From Pelomicrobium methylotrophicum (GTDB taxonomy: Bacteria; Pseudomonadota; Gammaproteobacteria; Burkholderiales; UBA6910), in contig NZ_VPFL01000001.1 in assembly GCF_008014345.1 (NCBI RefSeq), positions 1 through 64,000 of the forward strand: a stretch of 64,000 nt of DNA. The letters are read 5' to 3'. Shown in pieces: positions 33,483 through 43,377 of the stretch (the stretch's first letter is position 1; every line of letters begins with the position of its first letter). The position numbers were made by a program, and so were the translations under genes. The notes beneath the pieces are model-generated. The model did not search any database, was not told the origin of the DNA, and saw nothing but the letters and a program-made list of their open reading frames with translations.

Positions 33483-35087
33483 TCAAGCAAGGCGCTGCAG
33501 GGGACGCTTGGGGGCATCGGGCACGAGCACCGTGTTCGATGCGGTGGGAAGGGCTTCGGGGTAATCCCGGCTAAAGTGAAGTCCCCGGCTCTCCCGGCGC
33601 AGGGAAGCGCTCTTCACGATGAGAGCGGCCGTGAGCACCAAATTCCTGAGCTCCAGCAAGTCGCTACTGACGCGAAAATGGGCGTAATACTCGTCGATTT
33701 CCTCGGTCAGCAGCCTGATGCGGTGCTGCGCCCGCTCCAGCCGCTTGTCGGTGCGCACGATCCCCACGTAGTCCCACATGAAGCGGCGCAGCTCATCCCA
33801 GTTGTGGGAGATCACGATCTCCTCGTCTGCGTCGGTCACCCGGCTTTCGTCCCAGGGCGGCAGCGTCACGCGGGGCTGGGTTCCGTGACGCAGGATGTCT
33901 GCCGCTGCCGCCCGACCCATCACCAGGCACTCCAGCAGCGAGTTGCTGGCGAGCCGGTTGGCCCCATGGAGCCCCGTGTGGGCGGTCTCACCGATGGCGT
34001 ACAGGCCCGGGAGATCGGTGCGCCCGGCCACATCCGCCATGACGCCGCCGCAGGTGTAATGGGCCGCCGGCACGACGGGGATCGGTTCCCGGGTGATGTC
34101 GATGCCGAGCTCCTTGCAGCGGGCGTAGATGGTGGGGAAGTGGCTCTTGAGGAACGCCGGCGGCTTGTGGGAGATGTCCAGGTAAACGCAGTCCAGGCCC
34201 CGTTTTTTCATCTCGAAGTCGATGGCGCGCGCCACGATGTCCCGCGGGGCGAGCTCCGCCCGCTCGTCGTGCCACGGCATGAAGCGTGTTCCGTCGGGAA
34301 GCCGCAGCACCCCTCCTTCGCCGCGCACCGCTTCGGAGATGAGAAACGATTTCGCGTGGGGGTGGTAGAGGCAGGTGGGGTGGAACTGGATGAACTCCAT
34401 GTTGGCCACACGGCAGCCGGCCCGCCAGGCCATCGCGATGCCGTCCCCGGTGGCGGTGTCGGGGTTTGTCGTGTACAAGTAGACTTTGCCGGCGCCGCCG
34501 GTGGCCAGGATCACGAAGTCGGCGCCGATGGTGCGCACCTCGCCCCGTTCACAGTCCAGCACGTAGGCCCCGTAGCAGCGGTTTCCCGGCAGGCCCAACT
34601 TGGCGCCTGTGATCAGGTCGATGGCGATATGCCGCTCCAGCAGCGTGATGTGGGGATGTTCCCGGACCTTGGCTTCCAGCGTGGTCTGGACCGCCCGGCC
34701 GGTGGCATCGGCGGCGTGGATCACCCGCCGCACGCTATGGCCGCCCTCGCGTGTGAGGTGGTAGCCGACCCCGTTCTCCGCATCCCGGGTGAAAGGAACC
34801 CCCTGGTCGATGAGCCACTCGATGGCTTCCCGTCCGTGCGCTACCATGTAGCGCGTGACGGCTTCGTCGCACAGGCCCGCGCCGGCCACGAGAGTGTCCC
34901 GGATGTGGGACTCCAAGGAATCCTCCTGGGACAGGACTGCAGCGATGCCCCCTTGGGCCCAGCTGCTCGCCCCGTCCAGCAAGGTCTTCTTGGTGACCAG
35001 CCCCACCCGTTTGGAGCCCGCGAGGTGCAGCGCGGCCGTCAGGCCGGCCAAGCCAGTGCCGATGATGAGGACGTCGAAGCGCAACAA
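33483..35087 (-). CDS. nadB: L-aspartate oxidase
   Basis: This 534-aa flavoprotein has the N-terminal FAD motif [16 protein letters not shown], the NadB-typical [14 protein letters not shown] segment, the catalytic-region stretch FHPTCLYHP, and [26 protein letters not shown]. It oxidises aspartate to iminoaspartate, the first step of NAD synthesis with NadA. The location beside rpoE is conserved in proteobacteria. Confidence 0.96.
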   Translation of the reverse strand: MLRFDVLIIGTGLAGLTAALHLAGSKRVGLVTKKTLLDGASSWAQGGIAAVLSQEDSLESHIRDTLVAGAGLCDEAVTRYMVAHGREAIEWLIDQGVPFTRDAENGVGYHLTREGGHSVRRVIHAADATGRAVQTTLEAKVREHPHITLLERHIAIDLITGAKLGLPGNRCYGAYVLDCERGEVRTIGADFVILATGGAGKVYLYTTNPDTATGDGIAMAWRAGCRVANMEFIQFHPTCLYHPHAKSFLISEAVRGEGGVLRLPDGTRFMPWHDERAELAPRDIVARAIDFEMKKRGLDCVYLDISHKPPAFLKSHFPTIYARCKELGIDITREPIPVVPAAHYTCGGVMADVAGRTDLPGLYAIGETAHTGLHGANRLASNSLLECLVMGRAAAADILRHGTQPRVTLPPWDESRVTDADEEIVISHNWDELRRFMWDYVGIVRTDKRLERAQHRIRLLTEEIDEYYAHFRVSSDLLELRNLVLTAALIVKSASLRRESRGLHFSRDYPEALPTASNTVLVPDAPKRPLQRLA

Positions 35088-35183
35088 GGGGGGTCCCCTG
35101 GGAAAGAAAGGGTAGCTTAAACCAAGGCCCGGGCTTTAACCACGGTTACAATCACCTTCTTTACGATAACCCTGTTCACGGCT

Positions 35184-35211
35184 GAACTAATGACGCGTCC
35201 GCTTGTCTTTT
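35184..35211 (+). promoter_or_regulatory. probable sigma-E-type promoter upstream of rpoE
   Basis: GAACTA (35184-35189) and TCTTTT (35206-35211) are 16 bp apart, close to the GAACTT-N16-TCTGA consensus of RpoE/AlgU promoters. It would allow autoregulation of the rpoE-rseABC-degP operon. Confidence 0.55.
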
Positions 35212-35252
35212 GGATCAACGGAGTAGGGCGGCGTTCGTGAGGTAGGCTAGGT

Positions 35253-35290
35253 TATACTAAACGAGCCGCGCGAAAGGCGCGGTTTTTTTT
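35253..35290 (+). terminator. promoter-proximal terminator or attenuator before rpoE
   Basis: A TATACT box (35253-35258) is followed after seven bases by the stem CCGCGC-GAAAG-GCGCGG and eight Ts (35265-35290). This is a textbook intrinsic terminator placed 36 bases before the rpoE start, with no gene on the plus strand just upstream to end. It would attenuate read-through into the operon or release a very short RNA. Confidence 0.7.
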
Positions 35291-35325
35291 GACTAACCCA
35301 CCTAGAGCCTCAGGAATTCCAGCCC

Positions 35326-35925
35326 ATGGGTGACCGGGAAATCGACCAGCAGTTGGTCGAGAGGGCGCAGCGTGGCGACAAGCGCGCCTTCGACCTGCTG
35401 GTCAGCAAGTACCAACGCAAGCTGGCCCGGCTCCTGTCCCGCTTTATCCGGGACCCCGCCGAGATCGAGGACGTCACCCAAGAGGCCTTCGTCAAGGCCT
35501 ACCGGGCGCTGCCTTCGTTCCGCGGCGACAGCGCATTCTATACGTGGCTGTACCGGATCGGGATCAACACAGCGAAAAACTACCTTGTGGCCATGGGCCG
35601 GCGGGCCCCGACCACGACGGAGTTCGACAGCGAAGAGGCGGAAACTTTCGAAGACGCCGATCACCTGAGGGACGTCAATACCCCCGAGGCGGAACTCATG
35701 AGCAAGCAAATCGCTCAGACGGTGAACGATTCCATGGCGGCGCTACCGGACGAGCTTCGAACGGCCATCACGCTTCGGGAAATCGAAGGTTTGAGCTACG
35801 AGGAGATCGCGACCATCATGAACTGCCCGATCGGCACGGTACGGTCGCGGATCTTCCGGGCACGCGAGGCGATCGCAGCCAACCTGCGGCCGCTGCTGGG
35901 CACCAGTAAGGACAAGAGGTGGTGA
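35326..35925 (+). CDS. rpoE: RNA polymerase sigma-E factor (RpoE/AlgU)
   Basis: This 199-aa ECF sigma factor shows region 2 (LARLLSRFIRDPAEIEDVTQ and AFVKAYRALPSFRGDSAFYT) and region 4 (LPDELRTAITLREIEGLSYE then IGTVRSRIFRAREA). It matches RpoE/AlgU of beta- and gammaproteobacteria. It directs envelope-stress genes and is followed directly by rseA, rseB, rseC and degP. Confidence 0.96.
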   Translation: MGDREIDQQLVERAQRGDKRAFDLLVSKYQRKLARLLSRFIRDPAEIEDVTQEAFVKAYRALPSFRGDSAFYTWLYRIGINTAKNYLVAMGRRAPTTTEFDSEEAETFEDADHLRDVNTPEAELMSKQIAQTVNDSMAALPDELRTAITLREIEGLSYEEIATIMNCPIGTVRSRIFRAREAIAANLRPLLGTSKDKRW

Positions 35926-35926
35926 C

Positions 35927-36460
35927 GTGAAGCAGGAAATCTCCGCATTGATGGATGGGGAGCTCGAGGCTGACCATGCGTCGTCGGTCATCGGGCGGAT
36001 CATCGGCAATCCGAGCCTGCAGAGCGAGTGGGCGGTGTACCACATGATCGGTGACGCGCTGCGGGAGCAGGCGTTCGCGGCGTTCGACGTGGGCGAGCGG
36101 GTGCGCCAGCGCCTCGCTGAGGAGCCGCCGGTGCTGGCACCGCGGCGGTCCCTGCTCAAAAGCGTGCGCGTCTATGCTTTGTCAGCGGCGGCGTCGATTG
36201 CCGCAGTCGCCATGGTGGGTTGGGTCGTGCTGCAGGGGCAGTCCGAAGGCGAGCGCTCGGTGGTGGCGCAACACTCCTCCTCTGCCATCGCCAGCGCCGC
36301 CCCGGCGGCAAGCCCGGTGCGCCCTGCGTCGGTGCTGCCCCCGAGCGGTCTGAACGACTACCTGCTCGTTCACCACGGATACTCGCCGAGCACCCAGATC
36401 CAGGGGATGGCTACTTATATTCGGGCGGTGGCCCATCCCGAGGTGGAAGCGCGCCAATGA
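35927..36460 (+). CDS. rseA: anti-sigma-E factor RseA
   Basis: This 177-aa protein has the RseA N-terminus (KQEISALMDGELEADHASSV then W..YHMIGDALR) that holds sigma-E, one membrane segment (LSAAASIAAVAMVGWVVL) and a periplasmic tail. DegS- and RseP-type proteolysis normally frees sigma-E. The start is GTG 35927, one base after the rpoE stop. Its stop overlaps the rseB ATG. Confidence 0.93.
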   Translation: MKQEISALMDGELEADHASSVIGRIIGNPSLQSEWAVYHMIGDALREQAFAAFDVGERVRQRLAEEPPVLAPRRSLLKSVRVYALSAAASIAAVAMVGWVVLQGQSEGERSVVAQHSSSAIASAAPAASPVRPASVLPPSGLNDYLLVHHGYSPSTQIQGMATYIRAVAHPEVEARQ

Positions 36461-37422
36461 TCCGCTGGGCGCTGGCGGTGGCACTGGTGCTGGGAGCCTT
36501 TCCGGCTGCTGCGGCCGAGAGCGGCGACGGCGTGGTATGGCTTCAGCGGATTGCCAGCTCGGCGCGCACCATCAACTATATCGGCACTTTCGTCTATCAA
36601 CACGATAACCGGGTCGAGACCTCGCGCATCATCCACTTGGTCGACGAAACCGGCGAGCACGAGAAGCTTGAAATGCTGGACGGACCGCCGCGGGAGATCA
36701 TCCGCAGCAACGACGAGGTCCAGTGTTACTTTCCGGAAGCGAAAACCCTGCGCATCGACAAGCGGAAGCCCCGGAAGGCGTTCCCGGCGTTGCTGCCGGA
36801 ACAGCTTTCCACGCTGATCGAAAACTATCATGTGCGGGTTGCCGGGCGCGAGCGCATTGCCGGCTACGAGTGTCAGGTCCTCATCCTTGAACCCAAGGAC
36901 GGGTTGCGTTACGGACACAAGCTATGGGCGGATATCGGGTCAGGTCTGCTGCTCAAGGCCAGCATGTTCGACGACAAGGGGAAAGTGGTGGAGCAGTTCG
37001 CCTTCACCCAGGTGGAAATCGGCCGCCCCATCGACCGGGGGCTGCTCAAGCCCAAATACGAGGCGCGCGCGCTCCTTTGGCAGGAGAGGGTAATGTCCGA
37101 CGAGCGCGAAGGCGACACGCGCTCGGGCTGGATCATCCGCGACCCTCCGACGGGCTTCAAAAAGATTCTGGAGGTCAAGCGCCGGCTCGGCGCAAAACCG
37201 CGCCCAGTGACCCATATCATGTTGTCCGACGGTCTCGTGGCCGTGTCCGTGTTCGTGGAGCCCTTGGATTCCTCCCCCTCGACGGTCCAACGGCTGTCCC
37301 ACCAGGGAGCCATCAACGTCGTCACACGAGTGGTGAACGACCACCTGGTCACCGTGGTCGGCGAGACACCGGTGGCGACCGTGATGAAAATCGCCAACTC
37401 CGTCGCGTATCGAGGTCCGTAG
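36457..37422 (+). CDS. rseB: sigma-E regulatory protein RseB/MucB
   Basis: This 321-aa periplasmic protein (signal peptide MIRWALAVALVLGAFPAAAA) has the MucB/RseB opening WLQRIASSARTINYIGTFVYQ and the LolA-like fold; a small C-terminal domain begins near GWIIRDPPTGFKK. RseB shields RseA from cleavage and senses lipopolysaccharide or lipoprotein mislocalisation. ATG 36457 overlaps the rseA stop. Confidence 0.94.
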   Translation: MIRWALAVALVLGAFPAAAAESGDGVVWLQRIASSARTINYIGTFVYQHDNRVETSRIIHLVDETGEHEKLEMLDGPPREIIRSNDEVQCYFPEAKTLRIDKRKPRKAFPALLPEQLSTLIENYHVRVAGRERIAGYECQVLILEPKDGLRYGHKLWADIGSGLLLKASMFDDKGKVVEQFAFTQVEIGRPIDRGLLKPKYEARALLWQERVMSDEREGDTRSGWIIRDPPTGFKKILEVKRRLGAKPRPVTHIMLSDGLVAVSVFVEPLDSSPSTVQRLSHQGAINVVTRVVNDHLVTVVGETPVATVMKIANSVAYRGP

Positions 37423-37426
37423 GTCG

Positions 37427-37873
37427 ATGCTCGAATCCCGTGCACGGGTCGTTGAACGCCGTGGTGACACTGCGCTGGTAGAGCTCTTCCAGCAAGGGGG
37501 CTGCAGCGCGTGTACGGCGGGCAAGGCTTGCGGTGCGGCGCTACTTTCCCGCTTGCTCTGGCGGCCGTCACAGCGGTTTGAGGTTGCCAATCCGATCCAA
37601 GCTGGGCCGGGCGACGAGGTCATCGTGGCCATCGAGGACGGGAAGCTCCTGCGATGCACGATTGCGGTGTTCGCGCGAGCGCTGGTGCTTCTCATCGCCG
37701 GGGCGGTCACGGGCTCCCTGGTGGGACAAGGGAGCGACGCGGCCGCGGCGGCGGGCGCTGTGGCCGGGCTGGCGGGGGCCTGGTTTGTCGTCCGTCGTGC
37801 GGGCGACGACGCGGCCAGTCGGATAGGCGTCCCGCGCATCGTGCGTGCGGTGCAGGAGGCGAACGCCCTATGA
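37427..37873 (+). CDS. rseC: RseC / SoxR-reducing-system protein
   Basis: This 148-aa protein has the RseC cysteine cluster CSACTAGKACG near the N-terminus and two membrane helices (IAVFARALVLLIAGAVTGSL and AAAAGAVAGLAGAWFVV). RseC is thought to act in electron transfer or SoxR reduction. It overlaps the degP start by four bases. Confidence 0.9.
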   Translation: MLESRARVVERRGDTALVELFQQGGCSACTAGKACGAALLSRLLWRPSQRFEVANPIQAGPGDEVIVAIEDGKLLRCTIAVFARALVLLIAGAVTGSLVGQGSDAAAAAGAVAGLAGAWFVVRRAGDDAASRIGVPRIVRAVQEANAL

Positions 37874-39291
37874 GCGCTATTTTCTCGGAGGTCACTCGAT
37901 CCATGTGTAGCCGCCTGATGTTTCTGCTCACGCTGCTCCTCTTCGCGTCTCCCGCGATGGCCAAGGAGCTTCCGGATTTCACCGCCATCGTCGAGCAGAA
38001 CAGCGCGGCGGTGGTGAACGTCAGCACCACCCAGACGGTCAAGAGCGGTGCGCCGCAGCTGCCCAATATTCCCGAGGACGACCCTTTCTACGAGTTTTTT
38101 CGCCGCTTCATTCCGAATATTCCCAACCTGCCGCGGGAGTTCCAGTCCCGGTCACTGGGATCGGGTTTTATCATCAGTCCGGACGGCTACGTCCTTACCA
38201 ACGCCCATGTGGTGGACAGCGCCGACGAGATCGTCGTCAAGCTCGTCGACAAACGGGAGTTCAAGGCGAAAGTGATCGGCGCCGACAAGCGCACCGATGT
38301 GGCGCTGATTAAGATCGACGCGCAGGGGCTGCCCACGGTTAAATTCGGCGACCCCAACAAGCTGAAGGTGGGGGAGTGGGTCGTCGCCATCGGGTCTCCG
38401 TTCGGGTTCGAGCATTCCGTGACCGCCGGCATCGTCAGCGCCAAGGGGCGGTCGCTGCCCCAGGAAAACTTCGTTCCCTTTATCCAGACGGACGTGGCGA
38501 TTAACCCGGGTAACTCCGGCGGACCCCTGTTCAACATGCAGGGGGAGGTGGTCGGCATCAACTCTCAGATCTACAGTCGCACCGGCGGCTTCATGGGCTT
38601 GTCCTTCGCGATTCCCATCGACGTGGCGATGGAGGTGGCCACCCAGTTGCGCACCTACGGAAAAGTGCGCCGTGGAAAGCTGGGTGTGGTGATCCAGGAG
38701 GTGACCAAGGAGCTCGCCGAATCCTTCGGGCTGTCCAAGCCCACGGGCGCCCTGATCGCTTCGGTGGAGAAGGGCAGCCCGGCGGAAAAGGCGGGTCTGG
38801 AGGTGAGCGACATCATCCTCAAGTACGACGGCAAGACCGTGGGTTCTTCCAGCGATTTGCCGCGCATGGTGGGGGCGACCAAGCCCGGCACGAGGGTCAC
38901 GGTGCAAGTGTGGCGCAAGGGGACGGTGCGGGATATCCCGGTCACGGTGGGAGAACTGCCCGAGGAGCAGGTGGCCAAGGCTTCGGGCCGCCTGGGTGAG
39001 AAAGGCGGCGCGGCCGATCGGCTTGGGCTGGTGCTCTCCGACCTGTCGGCGGAAAGGAAAAAGGAGCTGGGCGTCAACGGTGGCGTGCTCGTGGAGGACG
39101 TGAAATCCGGCCCTGCCGCCCGCGCGGGCATTCGCCCGGGAGATCTCATCCTCGGCGTCAACAACGAGGACGTGAGGAGCGTCGAGCAATTCCGGAAGAT
39201 CGTGGGCGGGCTCGAAAAGGGCCGTCACGTGGCGCTGCTGGTGCGTCGTGGCGATACCACCACCTTCATCACGGTCAAAGTCGATGGCTGA
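37870..39291 (+). CDS. degP: periplasmic serine protease/chaperone DegP (MucD)
   Basis: This 473-aa protein has a signal peptide (MCSRLMFLLTLLLFASPAMA; true start at 37870 or 37903) and a trypsin-like domain with His in LTNAHVV, Asp in RTDVALIKI and Ser in NPGNSGGPLFN. Two PDZ domains follow (about 290-370 and 400-470). It degrades misfolded envelope proteins under sigma-E control, and as the operon's last stress gene it is the MucD position. Confidence 0.95.
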   Translation: MSAIFSEVTRSMCSRLMFLLTLLLFASPAMAKELPDFTAIVEQNSAAVVNVSTTQTVKSGAPQLPNIPEDDPFYEFFRRFIPNIPNLPREFQSRSLGSGFIISPDGYVLTNAHVVDSADEIVVKLVDKREFKAKVIGADKRTDVALIKIDAQGLPTVKFGDPNKLKVGEWVVAIGSPFGFEHSVTAGIVSAKGRSLPQENFVPFIQTDVAINPGNSGGPLFNMQGEVVGINSQIYSRTGGFMGLSFAIPIDVAMEVATQLRTYGKVRRGKLGVVIQEVTKELAESFGLSKPTGALIASVEKGSPAEKAGLEVSDIILKYDGKTVGSSSDLPRMVGATKPGTRVTVQVWRKGTVRDIPVTVGELPEEQVAKASGRLGEKGGAADRLGLVLSDLSAERKKELGVNGGVLVEDVKSGPAARAGIRPGDLILGVNNEDVRSVEQFRKIVGGLEKGRHVALLVRRGDTTTFITVKVDG

Positions 39292-39535
39292 GGAGGTGGT
39301 CCTCACCCTCTATCGCCGCGCCTACTGCCACCTGTGCGAGGACATGGAGCGGGCGCTTGCGGCTCTGGCGCTCGAGCGGCGTTTCAAGGTCACTGTGGTG
39401 GACGTGGACGCCGATCCCGCGCTGGAGCACCGCTACGGTGAGCGGGTGCCCGTTCTGGTCGGAGGCGGGCGGGAGCTGTGCTGCTACCGGCTCGACCTTG
39501 AAGCGCTTGATGCATACCTCGCCGAAATTCGCTAA
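39284..39535 (+). CDS. glutaredoxin-family protein (DUF836)
   Basis: This 83-aa thioredoxin-fold protein has the redox motif CHLC in [20 protein letters not shown] and the cis-Pro loop RVPVLV. Small glutaredoxin-like proteins between degP and lepA are typical in betaproteobacteria. ATG 39284 overlaps the degP stop. A terminator follows at 39558-39582. Confidence 0.88.
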   Translation: MAEEVVLTLYRRAYCHLCEDMERALAALALERRFKVTVVDVDADPALEHRYGERVPVLVGGGRELCCYRLDLEALDAYLAEIR

Positions 39536-39557
39536 AATCCTCGTTTTCCAATGACTT

Positions 39558-39582
39558 GGGCACTCGCGCGGTGCCCTTTTTT
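39558..39582 (+). terminator. intrinsic terminator after the rpoE-degP-glutaredoxin operon
   Basis: Stem GGGCAC/GTGCCC with a seven-base loop is followed by six Ts. It lies 22 bases past the glutaredoxin stop and separates the stress operon from lepA. Confidence 0.85.
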
Positions 39583-39645
39583 AGTCCGCGGTCCGCTTCG
39601 CCGCGGCGCTCCGGCCGAGCAGCGCCGGGCTCTTTCCAGACGCTG

Positions 39646-41439
39646 ATGCAACACATTCGCAATTTCTCGATCATCGCCCACATCGATCACGGCAAGTCCA
39701 CCCTTGCCGATCGTCTGATCCAGCTTTGCGGGGGGCTCTCGGAGCGGGAGATGGAGGACCAGGTGTTGGACTCCATGGAGCTTGAGCGGGAGCGCGGGAT
39801 CACCATCAAGGCCCAGACGGCGGCATTGGACTACGTGGCAAGGGATGGCCGCCGCTACCTGTTGAACCTCATCGACACGCCGGGGCACGTGGACTTCTCC
39901 TACGAGGTATCGCGGTCGCTGGCGGCGTGCGAAGGAGCGCTCCTGGTAGTGGACGCGTCCCAAGGGGTGGAAGCGCAGACCGTGGCTAACTGCTACACCG
40001 CCATCGAGCAGGGGATCGAGGTGGTGCCGGTGCTGAATAAGATCGACCTGCCGTCGGCGGAGCCCGAACGGGTGATCGGCGAAATCGAGGACATCATCGG
40101 CATTCCGGCGCGGGATGCACTGCGCTGCTCGGCCAAGACGGGGGAGGGCGTGCCCGAGGTTCTGGAAGCCGTCATCAGCCGCATCCCGCCGCCTGTCGGG
40201 GACCCCCAGGCGCCCCTCAAGGCCCTCATCATCGATTCCTGGTTCGACAATTACGTGGGCGTGGTGATGTTGGTGCGGGTCGTCGACGGCGTGTTGCGCC
40301 CCAAGGACAAGATCCGCCTCATGTCCACCGGCGCCGAGTACCTGTGCGAGCAGGTGGGCGTGTTCACTCCCAAGTCCAAGACGAAGGACCAGCTCTGTGC
40401 CGGCGAGGTGGGCTTCGTGACCGCGGGGATCAAGGAGCTCAAGGCGGCGCGGGTCGGCGACACGGTCACGCACGCCGCAAACCCCGCAAGCGTCCCGCTG
40501 CCGGGATTCAAGGAGGTGAAGCCCCAGGTATTCGCCGGACTGTATCCAGTGGACGCGGGCGATTACGACGCGCTTCGCGATGCGCTGGAAAAACTCAAGT
40601 TGAACGACGCGTCGCTCCATTTCGAGCCCGAAACCTCCCAGGCTCTGGGGTTTGGCTTCCGCTGCGGGTTCCTGGGGCTGCTGCACATGGACATCGTTCA
40701 GGAGCGGCTGGAGCGCGAGTATGGAATGAACCTCATCACGACCGCGCCGACGGTCGTGTACCAAGTGCTCTTGCGCGATGGCACCGAGATGCATATCGAG
40801 AATCCGTCACGGCTCCCGGAGCCTTCCAAGATCGAGGAGATCCGCGAGCCCATCATCACCGCCCATATCCTCCTGCCACAGGAATTCGTGGGACCAGTCA
40901 TTACCTTGTGCGAGGCGAAGCGCGGCGTGCAGCGGGACATGCAGTACCTGGGACGGCAGGTGATGCTCACCTACGAGATGCCGCTCAACGAGGTGGTCAT
41001 GGATTTCTTTGATCGGCTCAAATCCGTCAGCCGCGGCTACGCCTCGCTTGACTATGAGTTCAAGGAGTTTCGCGTCTCCGATCTGGTCAAGCTCGACATC
41101 CTGATCAACGGGGAGCGGGTGGACGCGCTTTCCGCCATCGTGCACCGCTCCGGGGCGCAGGCCCGGGGGCGGGAGCTGGCGGCCAAGATGCGCGAGCTGA
41201 TTCCCCGGCAGATGTTTGACGTGGCGGTTCAGGCGGCTATTGGCTCCCAGATCATCGCCCGGGAAACCATCAAGGCGTTGCGCAAGAATGTGCTGGCCAA
41301 GTGCTATGGTGGCGACGTGACGCGCAAGAAGAAGCTACTCGAGAAACAGAAAGCAGGAAAAAAGCGAATGAAGCAGGTCGGCAGCGTGGAGATTCCCCAG
41401 GAAGCGTTCCTGGCGGTGCTGCGCGTCGAAGGCAAATAA
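39646..41439 (+). CDS. lepA: elongation factor 4 (LepA)
   Basis: This 597-aa translational GTPase has G1 [10 protein letters not shown]2/G3 [10 protein letters not shown] and DTPGHVDF, and G4 NKIDLP. It has the LepA-specific C-terminal domain with [20 protein letters not shown] and the basic [19 protein letters not shown] tail. LepA acts on stalled or mistranslocated ribosomes. ATG 39646 ([18 protein letters not shown]) is the normal start. It precedes lepB by 21 bases. Confidence 0.98.
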   Translation: MQHIRNFSIIAHIDHGKSTLADRLIQLCGGLSEREMEDQVLDSMELERERGITIKAQTAALDYVARDGRRYLLNLIDTPGHVDFSYEVSRSLAACEGALLVVDASQGVEAQTVANCYTAIEQGIEVVPVLNKIDLPSAEPERVIGEIEDIIGIPARDALRCSAKTGEGVPEVLEAVISRIPPPVGDPQAPLKALIIDSWFDNYVGVVMLVRVVDGVLRPKDKIRLMSTGAEYLCEQVGVFTPKSKTKDQLCAGEVGFVTAGIKELKAARVGDTVTHAANPASVPLPGFKEVKPQVFAGLYPVDAGDYDALRDALEKLKLNDASLHFEPETSQALGFGFRCGFLGLLHMDIVQERLEREYGMNLITTAPTVVYQVLLRDGTEMHIENPSRLPEPSKIEEIREPIITAHILLPQEFVGPVITLCEAKRGVQRDMQYLGRQVMLTYEMPLNEVVMDFFDRLKSVSRGYASLDYEFKEFRVSDLVKLDILINGERVDALSAIVHRSGAQARGRELAAKMRELIPRQMFDVAVQAAIGSQIIARETIKALRKNVLAKCYGGDVTRKKKLLEKQKAGKKRMKQVGSVEIPQEAFLAVLRVEGK

Positions 41440-41460
41440 GTCCAACAACAGGGAGACAGG

Positions 41461-42264
41461 ATGAACTTCGCGCTGGTGATGCTGATCCTGCTCGCCGTGA
41501 CCGGCGGGATCTGGCTGCTCGACCGACTGGTGCTGGCCAAGCGCCGGGGCCCCCACCGCAAGGAGCCGTGGTGGGTGGAGTACCCGAAAAGCTTCTTCCC
41601 AGTGATTCTGCTGGTCTTCTTGCTGCGCTCCTTTCTGGTGGAGCCGTTCAAGATTCCTTCGGGATCGATGATCCCGACCCTGCTGGTGGGGGACTTCATC
41701 CTGGTGAACAAGTACACCTACGGCATCCGGCTTCCTGTGCTCAACCTGAAGCTCATCGAGGTGAATTCGCCCCAGCGTGGCGAAGTCATGGTGTTCCGCT
41801 ATCCCGAGGACCCGTCGCTGGACTACATCAAGCGCGTGGTAGGCCTGCCGGGTGACCGGATCGTGTACCGCAACAAGCAGCTGGAGATCAACGGCCAGCC
41901 GGTTAAGATGGTCAAGAACGGCGAGTACAGCTACGTGGAAGGCAGCCTCGACCTGGTCAGAACACTGCATTTCACCGAATACCTCGGCGGGCACCCGCAT
42001 GCGGTCCTGATCAATCCATCGACTCCCAGCGTCCAACTGGCAGGCGTGCGCCAGTTTCCGTTCCGTGACAATTGCACCTACAATGAAGACGCCATAAGCT
42101 GCATCGTGCCGCCGGGTCACTACTTCGTCATGGGAGACAACCGGGACAGCAGCAGCGACAGTCGCTATTGGGGTTTCGTGCCTGACCGCAACGTGGTCGG
42201 TAAGGCGTTTCTGATCTGGTGGAACTTCGGCGACTTGAAGCGGATCGGCATGGTCATCCGCTGA
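41461..42264 (+). CDS. lepB: signal peptidase I
   Basis: This 267-aa protein has two N-terminal membrane segments and the S26 boxes: PFKIPSGSMIPTL (catalytic Ser), YIKRVVGLPGD (catalytic Lys), and GHYFVMGDNRDSSSDSRYWGFV. It removes signal peptides at the outer face of the inner membrane. It is paired with lepA as in most proteobacteria. Confidence 0.97.
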   Translation: MNFALVMLILLAVTGGIWLLDRLVLAKRRGPHRKEPWWVEYPKSFFPVILLVFLLRSFLVEPFKIPSGSMIPTLLVGDFILVNKYTYGIRLPVLNLKLIEVNSPQRGEVMVFRYPEDPSLDYIKRVVGLPGDRIVYRNKQLEINGQPVKMVKNGEYSYVEGSLDLVRTLHFTEYLGGHPHAVLINPSTPSVQLAGVRQFPFRDNCTYNEDAISCIVPPGHYFVMGDNRDSSSDSRYWGFVPDRNVVGKAFLIWWNFGDLKRIGMVIR

Positions 42265-42296
42265 GCGCCGGGGATAGGGTCGCACAAGGGGAGGGT

Positions 42297-42650
42297 ATGC
42301 GCAGGCAGGAAGGCATTACCCTGGGAGGGTTTCTAGGGGTGGCGGTGATCCTGGCCCTGGGATTGCTGCTGGCCTTCAAAGTCATTCCCCATTACATGGA
42401 ATTCTGGGCCATCAAGAAGGCGATGACCGCGACGGTCCGGGACCCGACTTTGCAGGACGCCCCAGTGGCGGAGATTCGCAGGGCGTTCGACAGGCGCGCC
42501 GACATCGACAACGTCACTGCAGTGAAAGGCACGGACATCCTTGTGACCAGGGAGGGCGGTGTGATCGTCCTCAGCACCAGCTACCAGGTGAAGGTGCCTC
42601 TTTTCGCCAACATCAGCTTGCTGATCGATTTCAGCTACTCGACCCGATGA
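42297..42650 (+). CDS. DUF4845 membrane-anchored protein
   Basis: This 117-aa protein has a pilin-like N-terminal helix ([20 protein letters not shown]) and a small extracytoplasmic domain ([10 protein letters not shown]...[16 protein letters not shown]). It matches the DUF4845 proteins encoded between lepB and rnc in betaproteobacteria. Its stop overlaps the rnc start. Confidence 0.85.
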   Translation: MRRQEGITLGGFLGVAVILALGLLLAFKVIPHYMEFWAIKKAMTATVRDPTLQDAPVAEIRRAFDRRADIDNVTAVKGTDILVTREGGVIVLSTSYQVKVPLFANISLLIDFSYSTR

Positions 42651-43372
42651 CCTCTGGTCCGCCGGCAGACGTTTCCGCGGGCCGCAAGAGGGACGTCGAG
42701 GCGCTTTGCGGTCTGCTCGGATATTCCTTCAGCGATCCGTCGCTCTTGCGCCAGGCACTCACTCACCGCAGCCACAGTTCGCCCCACAACGAGCGGCTGG
42801 AGTTCCTCGGAGACAGCGTGCTCAACCTGGCCGTGGCGCGGCTGCTGTACACCCGCTTTCCGCAGGCGCCCGAGGGGACACTCTCGCGGCTGCGCGCCAA
42901 CCTGGTCAACCAGCAGACGCTGGGGGCCCTGGCGGCACACCTTCGGCTCGGAGAGCTACTGCGGCTCGGGGAAGGGGAACTCAAAAGCGGCGGCGCTCAA
43001 CGGCCTTCCATCCTCGCGAACGCGCTGGAGGCGATCTTCGGTGCCATTTACCTGGATAGCAGCTTCGACCAGGCGCAGCAGGTGATCCAGCGCCTGGTCG
43101 AACCCTACCTGGCCCGGCTGGACCTCAAGACGTTGGGCAAGGACCCCAAGACCCAGTTGCAGGAGTTCCTTCAGGGCCGCCGTCTGCAGCTGCCCCATTA
43201 CACCGTGGTGGCGACCCACGGCCGGGCTCACGAGCAGCGCTTCGTCGTGGAGTGCCTGATCGGCGAGTTAGGCATCCGTTGCCTGGGGGAAGGACCGAGC
43301 CGCCGCAAGGCCGAACAGGAAGCCGCTCGTCAAGCGCTGGCGCTGGCCGAGGGCACGCGCACGGAGCGGTGA
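42647..43372 (+). CDS. rnc: ribonuclease III
   Basis: This 241-aa protein has the RNase III signature [20 protein letters not shown], the second catalytic region [10 protein letters not shown], and a C-terminal double-stranded RNA-binding domain ([12 protein letters not shown]...EQEAARQAL). It processes rRNA and other double-stranded RNA. It overlaps the DUF4845 gene and precedes era by five bases. Confidence 0.97.
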   Translation: MTSGPPADVSAGRKRDVEALCGLLGYSFSDPSLLRQALTHRSHSSPHNERLEFLGDSVLNLAVARLLYTRFPQAPEGTLSRLRANLVNQQTLGALAAHLRLGELLRLGEGELKSGGAQRPSILANALEAIFGAIYLDSSFDQAQQVIQRLVEPYLARLDLKTLGKDPKTQLQEFLQGRRLQLPHYTVVATHGRAHEQRFVVECLIGELGIRCLGEGPSRRKAEQEAARQALALAEGTRTER

Positions 43373-43377
43373 GCCCG

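Noticed and set aside
36220-36456. Upstream extension of the rseB frame
   Set aside because: It lies within rseA in another frame; the signal peptide begins at 36457.
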